Assembly (NCBI RefSeq): GCF_000834655.1
Contig: NZ_JXQQ01000010.1
Span: forward strand, 1-64,000
Direction: 5' to 3'
DNA: 64,000 bases
Source: Variovorax paradoxus
Lineage (GTDB): Bacteria > Pseudomonadota > Gammaproteobacteria > Burkholderiales > Burkholderiaceae_C
The notes under the pieces were generated by a model. That model did not search any database, had not been told where the DNA came from, and saw nothing but the letters and a program-made list of their open reading frames with translations. The position numbers and the translations under genes were made by a program. Position 1 is the stretch's first letter. Every line of letters begins with the position of its first letter. Of this stretch, positions 34,613-43,917 are shown in pieces.

Positions 34613-35587
34613 ATGACGATCAAACGCCGACACCTTCTCACAGCCGCCGCCGGCCTGGCACTTCCCTGGAGTGCGACGAGCGTCGCTCAGGCATGGCCAA
34701 CGCGGCCGGTACGTCTGATTTCTCCGTATGGCGCAGGCGGGTCCAACGATATCCTGACGCGCGTCCTCGCTGACTTCCTTGGGCGAAGGCTCGGCCAGGG
34801 TGTGGTGGTGGAGAACAAGGCTGGTGCCGGCACGCGAATCGCCAACGACTTCGTCGCGAAGGCCCCGGCGGACGGCTACACACTCCTTCATGCGGCAGCA
34901 CCCATCGCCATTGGAGAGGCGCTGTACAAGGACCTGCCGTATGACGTGCACAAGAGCTTCGCCTCGATCGCCAGCACAGCCATCGCTCCGTTGTTCCTTG
35001 TGGTCAATGCCGATGCGCCGTACAGGTCGCTTGCCGAGTTCACCAAGCACGCCAAGTCCGATCCCAAGGGCGCAACCTTCGGATCGCCTGGGGCGGGGTC
35101 GGCGCCGCATCTGACGGCCGAGCTGCTGTTGCGTGCCTCTGGCGCGAAGGGCATCGTGGTGCAGTACCGCGGCGACGCGGCGGCCTACACAGAGCTGCTT
35201 GCGGGGCGGATCGACGCCACCTTGACCGCCATCTCGACCGCCATCCCTCACATCCAGGCGGGCAAGCTCCGAGTCCTGGGTGTGGCCACGGAAGAGCGAA
35301 CGCCGCTCTACCCGCAGGCACCGACGCTGCGCGAGCAGGGATTGCCCGCCGTGGTCGGCTACGGCTGGTACGGTGTGCTTGCGCCGACCGGAACGCCGGC
35401 CACCATCGTTGCTCGGCTGAACGCCGAGATCAATGCCGCGATGACCGATGCCGATGTCCGTCGCAAGGCAGAGGCCGCGGGACTGCAGCTTCGAGGGGGC
35501 AGCAGCGAGGAATTCAGCGCATTCATGGCGAGTGAAACCCGCAAGTGGGCGCAGATCATCAAGACTGCGAACATCACGGCCGAATGA
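34613..35587 (+). CDS. Bug-family (TctC-like) solute-binding protein
   Basis: 324 residues. The N-terminus IKRRHLLTAAAGLALPWS has a twin-Arg and an export signal ending about residue 27 (VAQA). The mature protein has WPTRPVRLISPYGAGGSNDILTRVL, VVVENKAGAGTRIANDFV and the second-lobe PHLTAELLLRASG. It binds a carboxylate in the periplasm. GGAGA lies upstream of ATG 34613 and it is 29 bp after the DUF1254 gene. The set suggests capture of an acid, CoA activation by the CoA-transferase, and LysR control. Confidence 0.92.
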   Translation: MTIKRRHLLTAAAGLALPWSATSVAQAWPTRPVRLISPYGAGGSNDILTRVLADFLGRRLGQGVVVENKAGAGTRIANDFVAKAPADGYTLLHAAAPIAIGEALYKDLPYDVHKSFASIASTAIAPLFLVVNADAPYRSLAEFTKHAKSDPKGATFGSPGAGSAPHLTAELLLRASGAKGIVVQYRGDAAAYTELLAGRIDATLTAISTAIPHIQAGKLRVLGVATEERTPLYPQAPTLREQGLPAVVGYGWYGVLAPTGTPATIVARLNAEINAAMTDADVRRKAEAAGLQLRGGSSEEFSAFMASETRKWAQIIKTANITAE

Positions 35588-36154
35588 TGCTGGCGACCGG
35601 GGAGCGGCAATTGGGCGCTTGCCGGACTGGCTGAAAAGACCAAGAGCGGCCCGGACGAACCCTTCGAATCCGAGTGAATCTGCGCAGTTCGTCGCTCCAG
35701 ACAGTCGCTCCACACCTCGAGGTCGGTCCCCGTTCGCCTCAGCCGCAACCTTGCTCGTGTTGCGAAGTGACCACGAGATGCGTTGCCCATCCTGCTCATC
35801 GGTGCCGATGAATGCTGATTGCGAAGGAGGGCGCTTTTGCTGCGACAGAACCGGCTCCATCGATCGATTTGGAAGTCACCTCTGACCTGTGCTTCCCTGC
35901 TGCAATGACCCTTCTCGTCTCATTCTGGTCTGACCGAGGCGTGATTTCCTTCACGCTTCGTTCACTTCCATGGGGGTGTGGACGACCTTACCGATGACAA
36001 CAGCGACGGTCGTCCATATCGTTGCGCCGCTGTCGCACTTTGTTACCGGCGTATACGGTGCAAGTCATTGGCAGGGGACGCAACGGCGGAAGCGCGCGGC
36101 CGCCGTGCGACGCTTTGCTCGGGCGCATGCGGGCATCATTGCTAGGCGGGTCGC
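35588..36154. other. intergenic, no gene seen
   Basis: 570 bp after the Bug gene. No convincing frame, repeat or T-run hairpin was found. Confidence 0.35.
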
Positions 36155-36700
36155 ATGGAAGTGCAGTCGGGAGACGATGAGGAGCAGGGAGAGTGGCTGC
36201 ACGTCCGCGTGCGGCACGGCCGGATCAGCACGCCGGTGCGAGTCAGCCGCAAGGCCCTGGAGGACCAATTCGGCGCGTTCGGCGGCGGGCGATCGCTGGC
36301 CTTTCTCTACGCAAGAAATGCTGACGCCATCGACGGCGCTGTGCGCGCCAAGATGAAGACTGGCGGCCCGTACACCCCCGAGCATCCTTTGGAACTCCGC
36401 GCGTCGGATCTGTCGTCGTTGACTGGCATTGAAAGAGGGACTGCCGGAAGGCCAAGCCAGATGACGGACGCCGATCTGCAGAGGGCGCTCGAAGAGGTCG
36501 TCAGTGCAGGCCATCGGGGCGCGCCGGGTTCCGGCAACCACGTTCGCTGGATATCCGCCGCGCGTCGCGTTGGGCTTGCGGGGAGCTTCTCGGTCGATCA
36601 ACTCGAACTCATCGCCCTCCGGATCAGGCAGGCGCTCGACCAAGGCGCCCGTCCGGCCACAGGAGAAGTCGTCGATCCGTCGCCAGCCAAACGCGGGTGA
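36155..36700 (+). CDS. hypothetical protein with DUF1488-like N-terminus
   Basis: 181 residues, acidic start. Residues about 15-45 (LHVRVRHGRISTPVRVSRKALEDQFGAFGG) resemble the short DUF1488 family, where the SRxALEDxFG motif is typical. The C-terminal half is helical and charged (DADLQRALEEVV) with no known domain. No membrane or export signals. Function unknown; no neighbours suggest one. Confidence 0.6.
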   Translation: MEVQSGDDEEQGEWLHVRVRHGRISTPVRVSRKALEDQFGAFGGGRSLAFLYARNADAIDGAVRAKMKTGGPYTPEHPLELRASDLSSLTGIERGTAGRPSQMTDADLQRALEEVVSAGHRGAPGSGNHVRWISAARRVGLAGSFSVDQLELIALRIRQALDQGARPATGEVVDPSPAKRG

Positions 36701-36789
36701 AGTCCCTCGGCATCGTGCGCGACCCCGTCGACGCCGATTCGCCGGCCTAGCAGCGATAGTTCCGATCCGTCGGAAGGTGTTGTGATTAA

Positions 36790-37120
36790 GCCTCGTACCC
36801 CCTGGCGCACAACCTGGAGCACCGCGGGATCAGAGGACTGCGCGATGTCGTCGTAAATGGAAGGAGGCCGACCGCGGGGCGTCCCGAATGATCGATGAAG
36901 GTCTCGCAGTCCGGCTCCGTTTGGGCGATCGCAAGGCCGTTGCCGGCAGACGGTCCCACGCCGTGGATTTCCGCGCGATGACGACCTCGGCTTCGGTATC
37001 GATGAATCCGAAAAGGCCGCTGGCGGATCTGATGGGAAACCAGGAATCGGCTTTGGCTGGGCAACCGGCCCTCGAGCGCAAACGAAGCATGCCCGCAGCG
37101 ATCCGCGGCCCTCGTCAGGA
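36790..37120 (-). pseudogene. decayed WG-repeat (KWG) protein fragment
   Basis: Two reading frames on this strand each carry half of a WG-type repeat. One has GLFGFIDTEAEVVIA near 37000. The other continues with GVGPSAGNGLAIAQ and FIDHSGRPAVG toward 36870. WG repeats normally read GFID..G.VVI...F..A..F..GLA, so the piece looks like a frameshifted, truncated repeat protein. No start codon or intact frame. Confidence 0.45.
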
Positions 37121-37505
37121 CGGGCATTGCACGGGGCCTGCGGCAGCAGACCGATCACGCGGTGGGGCATCGAAGACCGGCCGGCGATCCGAGCGCAACG
37201 GGTCCGACGGGCAAGCGGTGGTTGTGCGGGACGCCCGAGAGGCGCCGTCGTTGGACACCCCTTGACCCGGCCTCGCGGGAAGTTTCGCGGCAGTCAATGC
37301 TCTGGCGATCGGTGCCTGCGCCAACCGGTCGCGGCGGCGCGGAAAAAGTGCATGCCGCGCAAGCGTTGTCTCGGCCGCTCGCGCTGGGGATCATCACGCC
37401 CTTCTTCATCACGACCCGCCTGCCGCGGACGTCAGCATCGGGATGCGGTGCGCCTGAACGCGATGCGTCTCGCACCGCCTGCTGACGCTCGTGCCGTTCA
37501 AATTC
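37121..37505. other. intergenic, no gene seen
   Basis: About 385 bp. It may include more of the decayed WG-repeat gene, but nothing can be read with confidence. Confidence 0.3.
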
Positions 37506-38366
37506 ATGAAAACCCTTGTTCAATGCGCCATCACAATGACAGTCCTCACCATGGGCGTCTCCTCCGTCACCAGCGCGCAGATTGGCTACCTGGGCCCCGC
37601 AGGAAGCTGGACCCATCAAGCCTGCATGGACCTGTTCGGCGAGGCGAACCTGGTCGCGCTCGACAGGCATGCGCTCTTCAAGGCTTTGAGCGCGAAGACC
37701 GTGGCCAAGGTATGCGTGCCGGTCACGACGTCGGTGGTCGGCGCCACGCCCTACATGGACGACGTGCTCGCGCTCGATTCCGTCCATGTGGTGGCCGAAT
37801 ACCCCAAGACGCTGGGCTACAGCTTGCTCGCCAAGCCTGGAACCCGGAAGGACGATGTGCGCACGGTCGTCGCGCATCCTGTTGCGCTGGAGGAGGTGAA
37901 GCCGTGGCTCGACCAGGAAATGCCCGACGTCGAGCGCAAGCCCGCTGCGAGCGGCGGCGCTGCCGCGAAGTTGGTCGCCGAAGCGACGGCGTCGGACATG
38001 GCGGCCATGGGACCGCCTAGTGCCGCGCGCATCTACGGCCTCACACCCATCGTGAACGGCATCGAGGAAGGACCGCACAACACCACGCGATGGTGGGTGC
38101 TCGGTCATGTGATGCCTTCACCGAGTGGCAATGACAAGACCAGCCTGCTGTTGACCGTCAACGAAGCCGACTTCAAGTCGTCGCTGGAGCGACTCGCGAG
38201 ATCGGCCCAGATCCTTGCGGTGTACGAACGTCCGGGCAAGAAGTCATTGGACGGCCATCAGTATGTGATCGACGTGGTGGGGCATGCAACGCAGCCAGAC
38301 ATTGCCAAGTTGCTGATGGACCGCCGGGAGTTCCGGCTTCTTGGCTCTTATCCGCGCCGGTATTGA
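37506..38366 (+). CDS. exported prephenate dehydratase with ACT domain
   Basis: 286 residues. An N-terminal signal peptide (about 1-24, CAITMTVLTMGVSSVTSA) is followed by a prephenate dehydratase domain: IGYLGPAGSWTHQAC, the two-lobe core and a TTRWWVLG motif in place of the usual TRF. The end (TSLLLTV to LLGSYPRRY) is an ACT-type domain, normally the Phe sensor of PheA. The reaction is prephenate to phenylpyruvate. Cytoplasmic P-proteins have no signal peptide, and known periplasmic cyclohexadienyl dehydratases are a different fold, so an exported PheA-type protein is odd. ATG 37506 is chosen for the signal; ATG 37491 adds five residues. Confidence 0.78.
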   Translation: MKTLVQCAITMTVLTMGVSSVTSAQIGYLGPAGSWTHQACMDLFGEANLVALDRHALFKALSAKTVAKVCVPVTTSVVGATPYMDDVLALDSVHVVAEYPKTLGYSLLAKPGTRKDDVRTVVAHPVALEEVKPWLDQEMPDVERKPAASGGAAAKLVAEATASDMAAMGPPSAARIYGLTPIVNGIEEGPHNTTRWWVLGHVMPSPSGNDKTSLLLTVNEADFKSSLERLARSAQILAVYERPGKKSLDGHQYVIDVVGHATQPDIAKLLMDRREFRLLGSYPRRY

Positions 38367-38578
38367 ATGCTGCTCGGCGCAGCAACATGGTTGCGCAAGC
38401 GGTTGTCCCGATCTCGGAGAGGCGGCGGACGATAGAGCGCCATTCCACAGCGCCAGCGGCTTATCTATCTTGGAGGAGGGATCAAGCGGAGTTCTCAGTG
38501 CTCGCACGCTTGCTTCTGGGCGTACATGAAGTTCGGGGCTTTGCCCTCAGCATCCTTTGAATGATGTCTGCAAAGACT

Positions 38579-39907
38579 TCAAACACCATCTCTGTTCGCT
38601 GCCACGAATGTCGGAGGCATGGCATTGAAGTCTGGGTCAACGACCGGCCGCCGGCCGGGCGCGCCCGGCCCAGTTGCTCCGTGGAGCGGACCGTGGGATT
38701 GGCGCTCATCAGTGTGACGAAAAACGATTTCTTTCATCCGGCGCAACTTCGGAGTTACCACCGGCACCGTCAACATCGTGCTCGCGACCGCCATGATCAA
38801 AAGCGCCGTGAAGGTCTCGTTGGTGATGATTTTTTTGTCCAGCAAGACATTGGCGAAGATGATCATGATCAGGGCCTTGGTTTGAAGCAGCCAGCCGATC
38901 AGTGATCCCTCACCTGGCGGCCACCTCAAGATCCGCCCTGCCAGGCGGAGACCGATCAGCTTGCCCGTGACAGACGCCACCAACAGCGCTCCAGTGACCA
39001 AGAAGACGGCGGCGCCTCCTACCTGCCAGTCGGTACGAAGGCCGGTGCTAAGAAAGAAGACAGGCATCACGACCAGCAGAACGTTGTGCCTCAGCCAGTC
39101 CATCTGTTGCTGCTCGAACCACTCTGCGTCCATCACCGCACCCGCGATGAAAGCGCCGACCATGTAGTGCAGCCCCGACCAGTCTGCGCCGAGTCCGCAG
39201 GCGGCCAGCCAGATCAGCCCGGCGTACCAGCGGTCGCGCTGTGGGACACGGATCATCAGCCACCGGAAAGCGACCGCAGCGGCCGAAAAGACCGCCAGGA
39301 AGCCGATCTGCTTGCCCGCTCGCTCCCAGTCCATGAGGATCAGGGCAAGGACGCCCCAGATCGCGATGTCGTCCAGACTCGCATAGCGAAGGATGCGCTG
39401 GCCAATTGGGCGGCGAAGAATTTCCAGCTTCTCCATGAAGAGGATGAGGATTGGCAAGGCCGTCACCGCGCACGACATGCCGATGCCCAGGACGAACTGC
39501 CAAGACTTCGCGTTTGGCCCCGTCCACCCTGGGAAGGGCAGCAGTACAACGGCAGCGCTCGCGCCGAAGGCAAGCGGCACTCCCAGCGCCAAGCCCGCCG
39601 TAATCCCGCTTTCACGACGAAACTCCCAGGCCTTTCGCAGATCGAGTTCGATACCTGCGATCCAAACAAACAACATGACGGCCCATTGCGCGACCGCGCT
39701 GAGCGACTGAATCACCGGGCCGTTGAAAACAAACCGGTAGTAGTCGGGGAAGATCGCGCCAAGCACACCTGGGCCGAGCACGATGCCCGTGATGATTTGC
39801 ACCACCACCAGCGGTGCGAAGTACTCGGTTCGACCCAGTCGCCACACCAAGTACGGAAGAGAAAAGATGATCAGCATCGCGATCAGAAAAATCTCAGAGG
39901 TGCTCAC
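38579..39907 (-). CDS. cation:proton antiporter (CPA2 family)
   Basis: 442 residues with about 12 hydrophobic segments over residues 1-400, then a polar tail. The Na+/H+ exchanger (PF00999) pattern shows GIVLGPGVLGAIFPDYY in the second helix, LFVWIAGIELDL in the fourth, and YASLDDIAIWG, where the paired acidic residues sit in the ion path. An inner-membrane exchanger of Na+ or K+ for protons. No TrkA-type domain is present, unlike Kef proteins. Same strand as ltrA but separated by 320 bp. Confidence 0.9.
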   Translation of the reverse strand: MSTSEIFLIAMLIIFSLPYLVWRLGRTEYFAPLVVVQIITGIVLGPGVLGAIFPDYYRFVFNGPVIQSLSAVAQWAVMLFVWIAGIELDLRKAWEFRRESGITAGLALGVPLAFGASAAVVLLPFPGWTGPNAKSWQFVLGIGMSCAVTALPILILFMEKLEILRRPIGQRILRYASLDDIAIWGVLALILMDWERAGKQIGFLAVFSAAAVAFRWLMIRVPQRDRWYAGLIWLAACGLGADWSGLHYMVGAFIAGAVMDAEWFEQQQMDWLRHNVLLVVMPVFFLSTGLRTDWQVGGAAVFLVTGALLVASVTGKLIGLRLAGRILRWPPGEGSLIGWLLQTKALIMIIFANVLLDKKIITNETFTALLIMAVASTMLTVPVVTPKLRRMKEIVFRHTDERQSHGPLHGATGPGAPGRRPVVDPDFNAMPPTFVAANRDGV

Positions 39908-40231
39908 GTGGATGTCGCCGATGAATGAACTTGAATTGCGTGCGAGTCTGCCATGCGCTCCAGCGACGACCGCTTGGAGCCCATCAACGACCTGCGACCC
40001 GCGCTGTGAACGCCGGCGTGCAGTTGCGAGCTGACATCAGTCCCGAGGTAGGTAAATCGAAGTCGATTCGCGGGCGCGCTTTGCGATCTCCGTGCCGCTG
40101 ATACCCTGCGGAAATCACAAAGTAGTTCTTGATCGTCGAACCGCTGCCGGTTTGGCGGCCGACGGTCCAGCGTTAACCAGAACGAGAACGCGGTCGTGCT
40201 CGCCAATTCCTCAAGCTGCGCCGGCAGCGGT
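39908..40231. other. intergenic, no gene seen
   Basis: About 320 bp between ltrA and the antiporter gene. It should hold the antiporter promoter. No repeats or hairpins stand out. Confidence 0.35.
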
Positions 40232-41359
40232 TTAGGCCGCCTCCTGCCTGGGGCGCACCAGGTGGCGGTAGCGCAGATTGAGCAGCACGTAGCAGATCAT
40301 GGTTGCCGCAATGCCCCCCAGCATGGCGCCGAGTCCGAGCGGCAACATCAGCATAAGCGCCGTCATGGCGAACACGGCCGCGGTGTTTGACAGCAAATAG
40401 GGCCGCAGCTCGGGCACTTCCATGTAGTAGCCGTACTGCTTGCCCAGGAAGAACAGCACCGTACCGGCCGCGGCCATCCGACGAAAGTCGCCCGGGTCAA
40501 GATCGTCCAGGATCGCATGCCGGATCAGCGAGGCCAGGATCGCCAGGCCAATGAACAGGAAAAAGTGCGAATAGAGGATCGAATGCCCGGTTGCCAACTT
40601 GCGCCGTTCCAGCAGGTGGAAGCTGTCGTAGTAAATCCACCAAATGGCCGACACCATGACAAATCCGCTGACTGCGGCGGCGGCATTGGATCGGGTCCAC
40701 ACGATGTTTGCCAGTGCCGCGGAGATGCTGATCACCGATTCGCCGAGCATGATGATGGTCAGCAGGCCGACGCGTTCGACCAGATGTGCCGCGTGCGCCG
40801 GCACGACGTGCAGCCGCCCGCCCAGCAGCACCAGCGCCGTCATGTCGAACACGATCCCAGCATAGAAGACCAGGTAGCTCCACGGCGACGCCAGCAGGAC
40901 CGAGGAAAGGCTGATCGCGGCGCCGACGGCGAACACGGTGCCCACTGTCGATGCGAAACGACCGTGGAGGTTGTGCTTGCGCCTGGAGACGAAGTACATC
41001 GAGGCGATGATCAGTCGCGCCCCGCAGTAGCAGGCTACGGCCAGCGTGTAGTGTTGGGCGCCCGCCGAGATCTGCGCCGATATCACGATCAGCAGGAACA
41101 TGATCAGCAGGGTGGACAGCCGGTGCTGGCGGCTGTCGGTGTCGAAGCGATTGGCGTAGATCGTGTGGCCCGCCCAGATCCACCACAGCGGCAGGAACAC
41201 CAGAACGAAGCGCAGGAACTGCTGCGCCCCGATGTGGCCCTCATGCGCTTCAGTCAGGATCTCGTTGGCGCCGTGCAGGGCAACGACGAAGATCAGGGCG
41301 AAGAACAGTTCCAGCCACGTCGCGCGCCGTTGCGGATCGAAATATCGCAGGTCCTTCAT
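40232..41359 (-). CDS. ltrA: low temperature requirement protein A (LtrA family)
   Basis: 375 residues, almost all hydrophobic, with about ten membrane helices. Family marks are the start ATWLELFFALIFVVAL, FLPLWWIWAGHTIYANRFDTD and VERVGLLTIIMLGESVI with ANIVWT following. Named for a Listeria gene needed for growth in the cold, though its molecular role is unknown. An inner-membrane protein. No partner genes adjacent. Confidence 0.9.
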   Translation of the reverse strand: MKDLRYFDPQRRATWLELFFALIFVVALHGANEILTEAHEGHIGAQQFLRFVLVFLPLWWIWAGHTIYANRFDTDSRQHRLSTLLIMFLLIVISAQISAGAQHYTLAVACYCGARLIIASMYFVSRRKHNLHGRFASTVGTVFAVGAAISLSSVLLASPWSYLVFYAGIVFDMTALVLLGGRLHVVPAHAAHLVERVGLLTIIMLGESVISISAALANIVWTRSNAAAAVSGFVMVSAIWWIYYDSFHLLERRKLATGHSILYSHFFLFIGLAILASLIRHAILDDLDPGDFRRMAAAGTVLFFLGKQYGYYMEVPELRPYLLSNTAAVFAMTALMLMLPLGLGAMLGGIAATMICYVLLNLRYRHLVRPRQEAA

Positions 41360-41646
41360 GGGCCATCATAGGCCTGAACCCGGCCCTGCGCGTGACCTGA
41401 CTTCACCGCGCTGCCTCAGTCCGACGGATGCACGCGGGCGCAACCTGTCTCGGACCTTAATGGGCAGGGCCTATCTCCCACCCGTTTGGGCACTCGCCAT
41501 AAATCTTAAATAGTCAATGTCTTCAAACGACCGTCGTCGCGACTCGGGTTCGGAGCGCTTCGGTCCCCCAAACCCGGATCAGCCACTTCGCGGGATCTCG
41601 GCGTGAGGCAAACCGCTCGAACTTCACGCTCGAGAGTCGAGTCGCA

Positions 41647-42036
41647 TCAACGCAGGACCTGCGCGATGCCTAGCAGGTTGCCTTCGCTGTCGCGGAACCA
41701 CGCGGCCCGTTCTCCCCGGCCCTTGCTCGGGTAGTTGCCCTCGATCTCCATGATCGCATTCATGGTGCCGCCGTAATCCTCGAACACCACACCGCGGGCT
41801 CGCAGGCCGGAGACCGTCGCTTCGATGTCCTCGACATAGAAGCCCATCTGTGTGAACGACCCGTCCGATGCTCCCGAAGACACAAACAGGCAAAACACGC
41901 CCGAATCGACCTCGTACCTTATGCCACCGGGACGCACCTCAACAGGTTCCAGTCCCAGTTTTTCCGCATACCACCTGCGAGCCCTTTCGAGGTCTTGCGT
42001 GGGTATGCGTGTTTCGACGCGACAGTGCTTGAGCAT
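41647..42036 (-). CDS. VOC (glyoxalase-like) family protein
   Basis: 129 residues, one bleomycin-resistance/glyoxalase-type domain: IPTQDLERARRWYAEKLGLEP, then GFYVEDIEATVSGLRARGV and FRDSEGNLLGIAQVLR at the end. The two beta-alpha-beta-beta-beta halves form a metal-binding cup as a dimer. The C-terminal Glu is in the position usual for metal binding. Substrate unknown. Confidence 0.88.
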   Translation of the reverse strand: MLKHCRVETRIPTQDLERARRWYAEKLGLEPVEVRPGGIRYEVDSGVFCLFVSSGASDGSFTQMGFYVEDIEATVSGLRARGVVFEDYGGTMNAIMEIEGNYPSKGRGERAAWFRDSEGNLLGIAQVLR

Positions 42037-42540
42037 TCGCGCATCTTATGGATCGGAGCTGCGAAATGGATATGCCATCGCGCAGAACCACGCGTTCCGT
42101 TTGGGCTTGGAACAGCGCGTCCTGAAATCGGCTCGGCCGGCAGGGGGAGGGTCGGATCTTCTGACGCATGACGAACTTTTTTGCGTGGTGCGAACTTGAC
42201 CCCGGGCTGCGGCCGCCCGTTCCAAAAATTGAACGCTTGATCGCTGCCGTGGCGCTGTCCGGTAGACCAGTTGCGTTCGTCCGACGACCTGCGTCACGGA
42301 CACGCGCCCCTGCCACCCGATGCGCAAGTGATGGTCGCCCGGCGCCCTTGCGCCTTGCCCATGCAGCTGGACCGGCATGGCTCCTGCGCCGTTCGTCCGA
42401 CATCCTGCTGATCCCGGAACCCCCTTGGTTGGACTTGCGGGCGCAAGCCTGGCGGCAGGCAAGCTTCAATCGCCGACGGAGGCGATCAAGGCGAGCGCCC
42501 AAGAGGGCGTGTCTTTCATGCCGCTCAGGCTTCACGCCGC
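42037..42540. other. intergenic, no gene seen
   Basis: 500 bp between the VOC gene and the small-heat-shock operon. Long frames cross on both strands but lack motifs and ribosome sites. Confidence 0.35.
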
Positions 42541-42948
42541 TCAGGCGACCTGGACATTGATCCTTCGCGGCTTGGCGTGCTCTGCCTTGGGAATGCGCAG
42601 CTTGAGCACACCCTGCGCAAGCTCTGCCGACACCTTTTCCGTGTCCAGTTCCTTGCTGAGCGTGAATACGCGACGGAATCGTCCCAGGCCCACTTCGGTG
42701 TGGCTGGTCTTTAGCCCCTCGGGCACTGCCAGACTCGACTCGGCTTCGATGGTCAGCGTCTCCGCCTCGACATGAAGGTTGAGGTGCTCGCGCGAGACGC
42801 CCGGCAGATCGGCATAGAGCGTGATACCGCCCGCGTCTTCGACCACATCGACTGGCGGCGTCAAGGCGGCGCTTCCATAACGCGGCGTTTGCTTTGTATC
42901 GGTGCTTTCGGGCGCACCTGGCGAACGGGTTTGAATGTCGTTGCTCAT
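42541..42948 (-). CDS. small heat shock protein (Hsp20/alpha-crystallin), third gene of operon
   Basis: 135 residues. A short disordered N-terminus rich in Ser/Thr/Pro, then the alpha-crystallin domain (about 30-125): PPVDVVEDAGGITLYADLPGV and VGLGRFRRVFTLSKELDTEKV, with GVLKLRIPKAE before the end. It holds unfolded proteins for refolding. AAGGAG 9 bp upstream favours ATG 42948 over 42957. It starts 19 bp after the paralogue upstream, so the two may form mixed oligomers. Confidence 0.92.
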   Translation of the reverse strand: MSNDIQTRSPGAPESTDTKQTPRYGSAALTPPVDVVEDAGGITLYADLPGVSREHLNLHVEAETLTIEAESSLAVPEGLKTSHTEVGLGRFRRVFTLSKELDTEKVSAELAQGVLKLRIPKAEHAKPRRINVQVA

Positions 42949-42967
42949 GGTGTTCATCTCCTTGACC

Positions 42968-43405
42968 TCACTGGATGGAAATGCGCCGAGGCTGGGCCGC
43001 CGCGCGGCGTTGGACGGTGATGCGCAATACACCGTCGCGCAGCTTGGCGTCGACCGCTTCGGGGTCGGCGTCGTCGGGCAGCGTGAGCATCCTGCGGAAT
43101 GCGCCGTCGAAGCGCTCGTTGATGTGCACGGCGGCCTTCGCATCCGCAGCGGGAAGCACCCCCTTGCGCTCGCCGGCGATGGTGAGAAGTCCGCGCTCGA
43201 GGTTGACCTCCAGCGACGCCGGATCGACGCCGGGCGCAAACGCGTAGATCTCGACCGCCTCGGGCGTCGCGCCGACATTGAGCGCGGGAAAGCCGTTGCT
43301 GCCCATGCCGCGGATCGTTGGCGCCAGGTCGAACGCCTGTTGCATGTCGCGCTGCAGGCGATCGAACTCCGCGAAGATGTCGCGTGGAAAGAAAGATCGG
43401 TACAT
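42968..43405 (-). CDS. small heat shock protein (Hsp20/alpha-crystallin), second gene of operon
   Basis: 145 residues. An N-terminal arm with FPRDIFAEFDRLQRDMQQAFD, then the alpha-crystallin domain: VEIYAFAPGVDPASLEVNLE, INERFDGAFRRMLTLPDDAD and GVLRITVQRR. The C-terminal tail ends in RRISIQ, with an IxI-like motif that packs into a neighbouring subunit. GGAGG sits before ATG 43405. Downstream of the sigma-32-type promoter. Confidence 0.92.
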   Translation of the reverse strand: MYRSFFPRDIFAEFDRLQRDMQQAFDLAPTIRGMGSNGFPALNVGATPEAVEIYAFAPGVDPASLEVNLERGLLTIAGERKGVLPAADAKAAVHINERFDGAFRRMLTLPDDADPEAVDAKLRDGVLRITVQRRAAAQPRRISIQ

Positions 43406-43459
43406 GGTTGAACCTCCAATAAAACTTGGAATGGACGAAACAAGAAGGGGCGTGGCCCT

Positions 43460-43798
43460 TTACTGAGGCAGGCGTTGGCTGCTGGCCGAATGCGGCCCGC
43501 TGGCGGCATCGGAGCTGCGCCATGCAGTGATCCGGGGAAGGCGATGTCGCCAACGGGGCGGGCGGGGTTCGGGGTAGTGGTTGATCTGCGCCAACTCCTC
43601 GCGCCCCTTCTGGGTGATGGCCAACACTTGCGCGGCCGTGGGCGAACCGGACAGCGACAACGGGCTGGAAGGCGACGGCACCAGTGCGACGACGAGCCCG
43701 GCGGCTCGCAGCACCCTGACCTGATCGATGTCCTCGGTGCGATAGAACGTGACAGGCAGGCGAGAGCCGGCAATTTGCTTGAGCAAGTTCATGGTCAT
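43460..43798 (-). CDS. hypothetical protein, first gene of heat-shock operon
   Basis: 112 residues. Early segment ITFYR-like (LPVTFYRTEDIDQVRVLRAAGLVVALVPSP) and AAQVLAITQKGREELA suggest a short winged-helix or MarR-like piece, then a Pro/Arg/Ser-rich tail. AAGGAGG with 8-bp spacing selects ATG 43798. Similar small genes precede Hsp20 genes in other beta-proteobacteria. Its place behind a heat-shock promoter suggests a stress role; none is established. Confidence 0.7.
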   Translation of the reverse strand: MTMNLLKQIAGSRLPVTFYRTEDIDQVRVLRAAGLVVALVPSPSSPLSLSGSPTAAQVLAITQKGREELAQINHYPEPRPPRWRHRLPRITAWRSSDAASGPHSASSQRLPQ

Positions 43799-43841
43799 TT
43801 CAATACCTCCTTTTCGAGCGACCAATTTCCGACGAATGAAA

Positions 43842-43869
43842 AGATAGGCAGGCCGCCGAAGATTTCAAG
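43842..43869 (-). promoter_or_regulatory. sigma-32 (RpoH) heat-shock promoter
   Basis: On the minus strand CTTGAAA (43869-43863), a 14-bp spacer, then CCTATCT (43848-43842). The RpoH consensus is CTTGAAA with 13-15 bp to CCCATNT, so the -35 is exact and the -10 has two changes. It lies 44 bp before the first gene of the small-heat-shock operon. Confidence 0.8.
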
Positions 43870-43917
43870 AGGAATTTTTTCCATCTCGACCTGCCATGCC
43901 TGACCTGTGCGTCGCCC

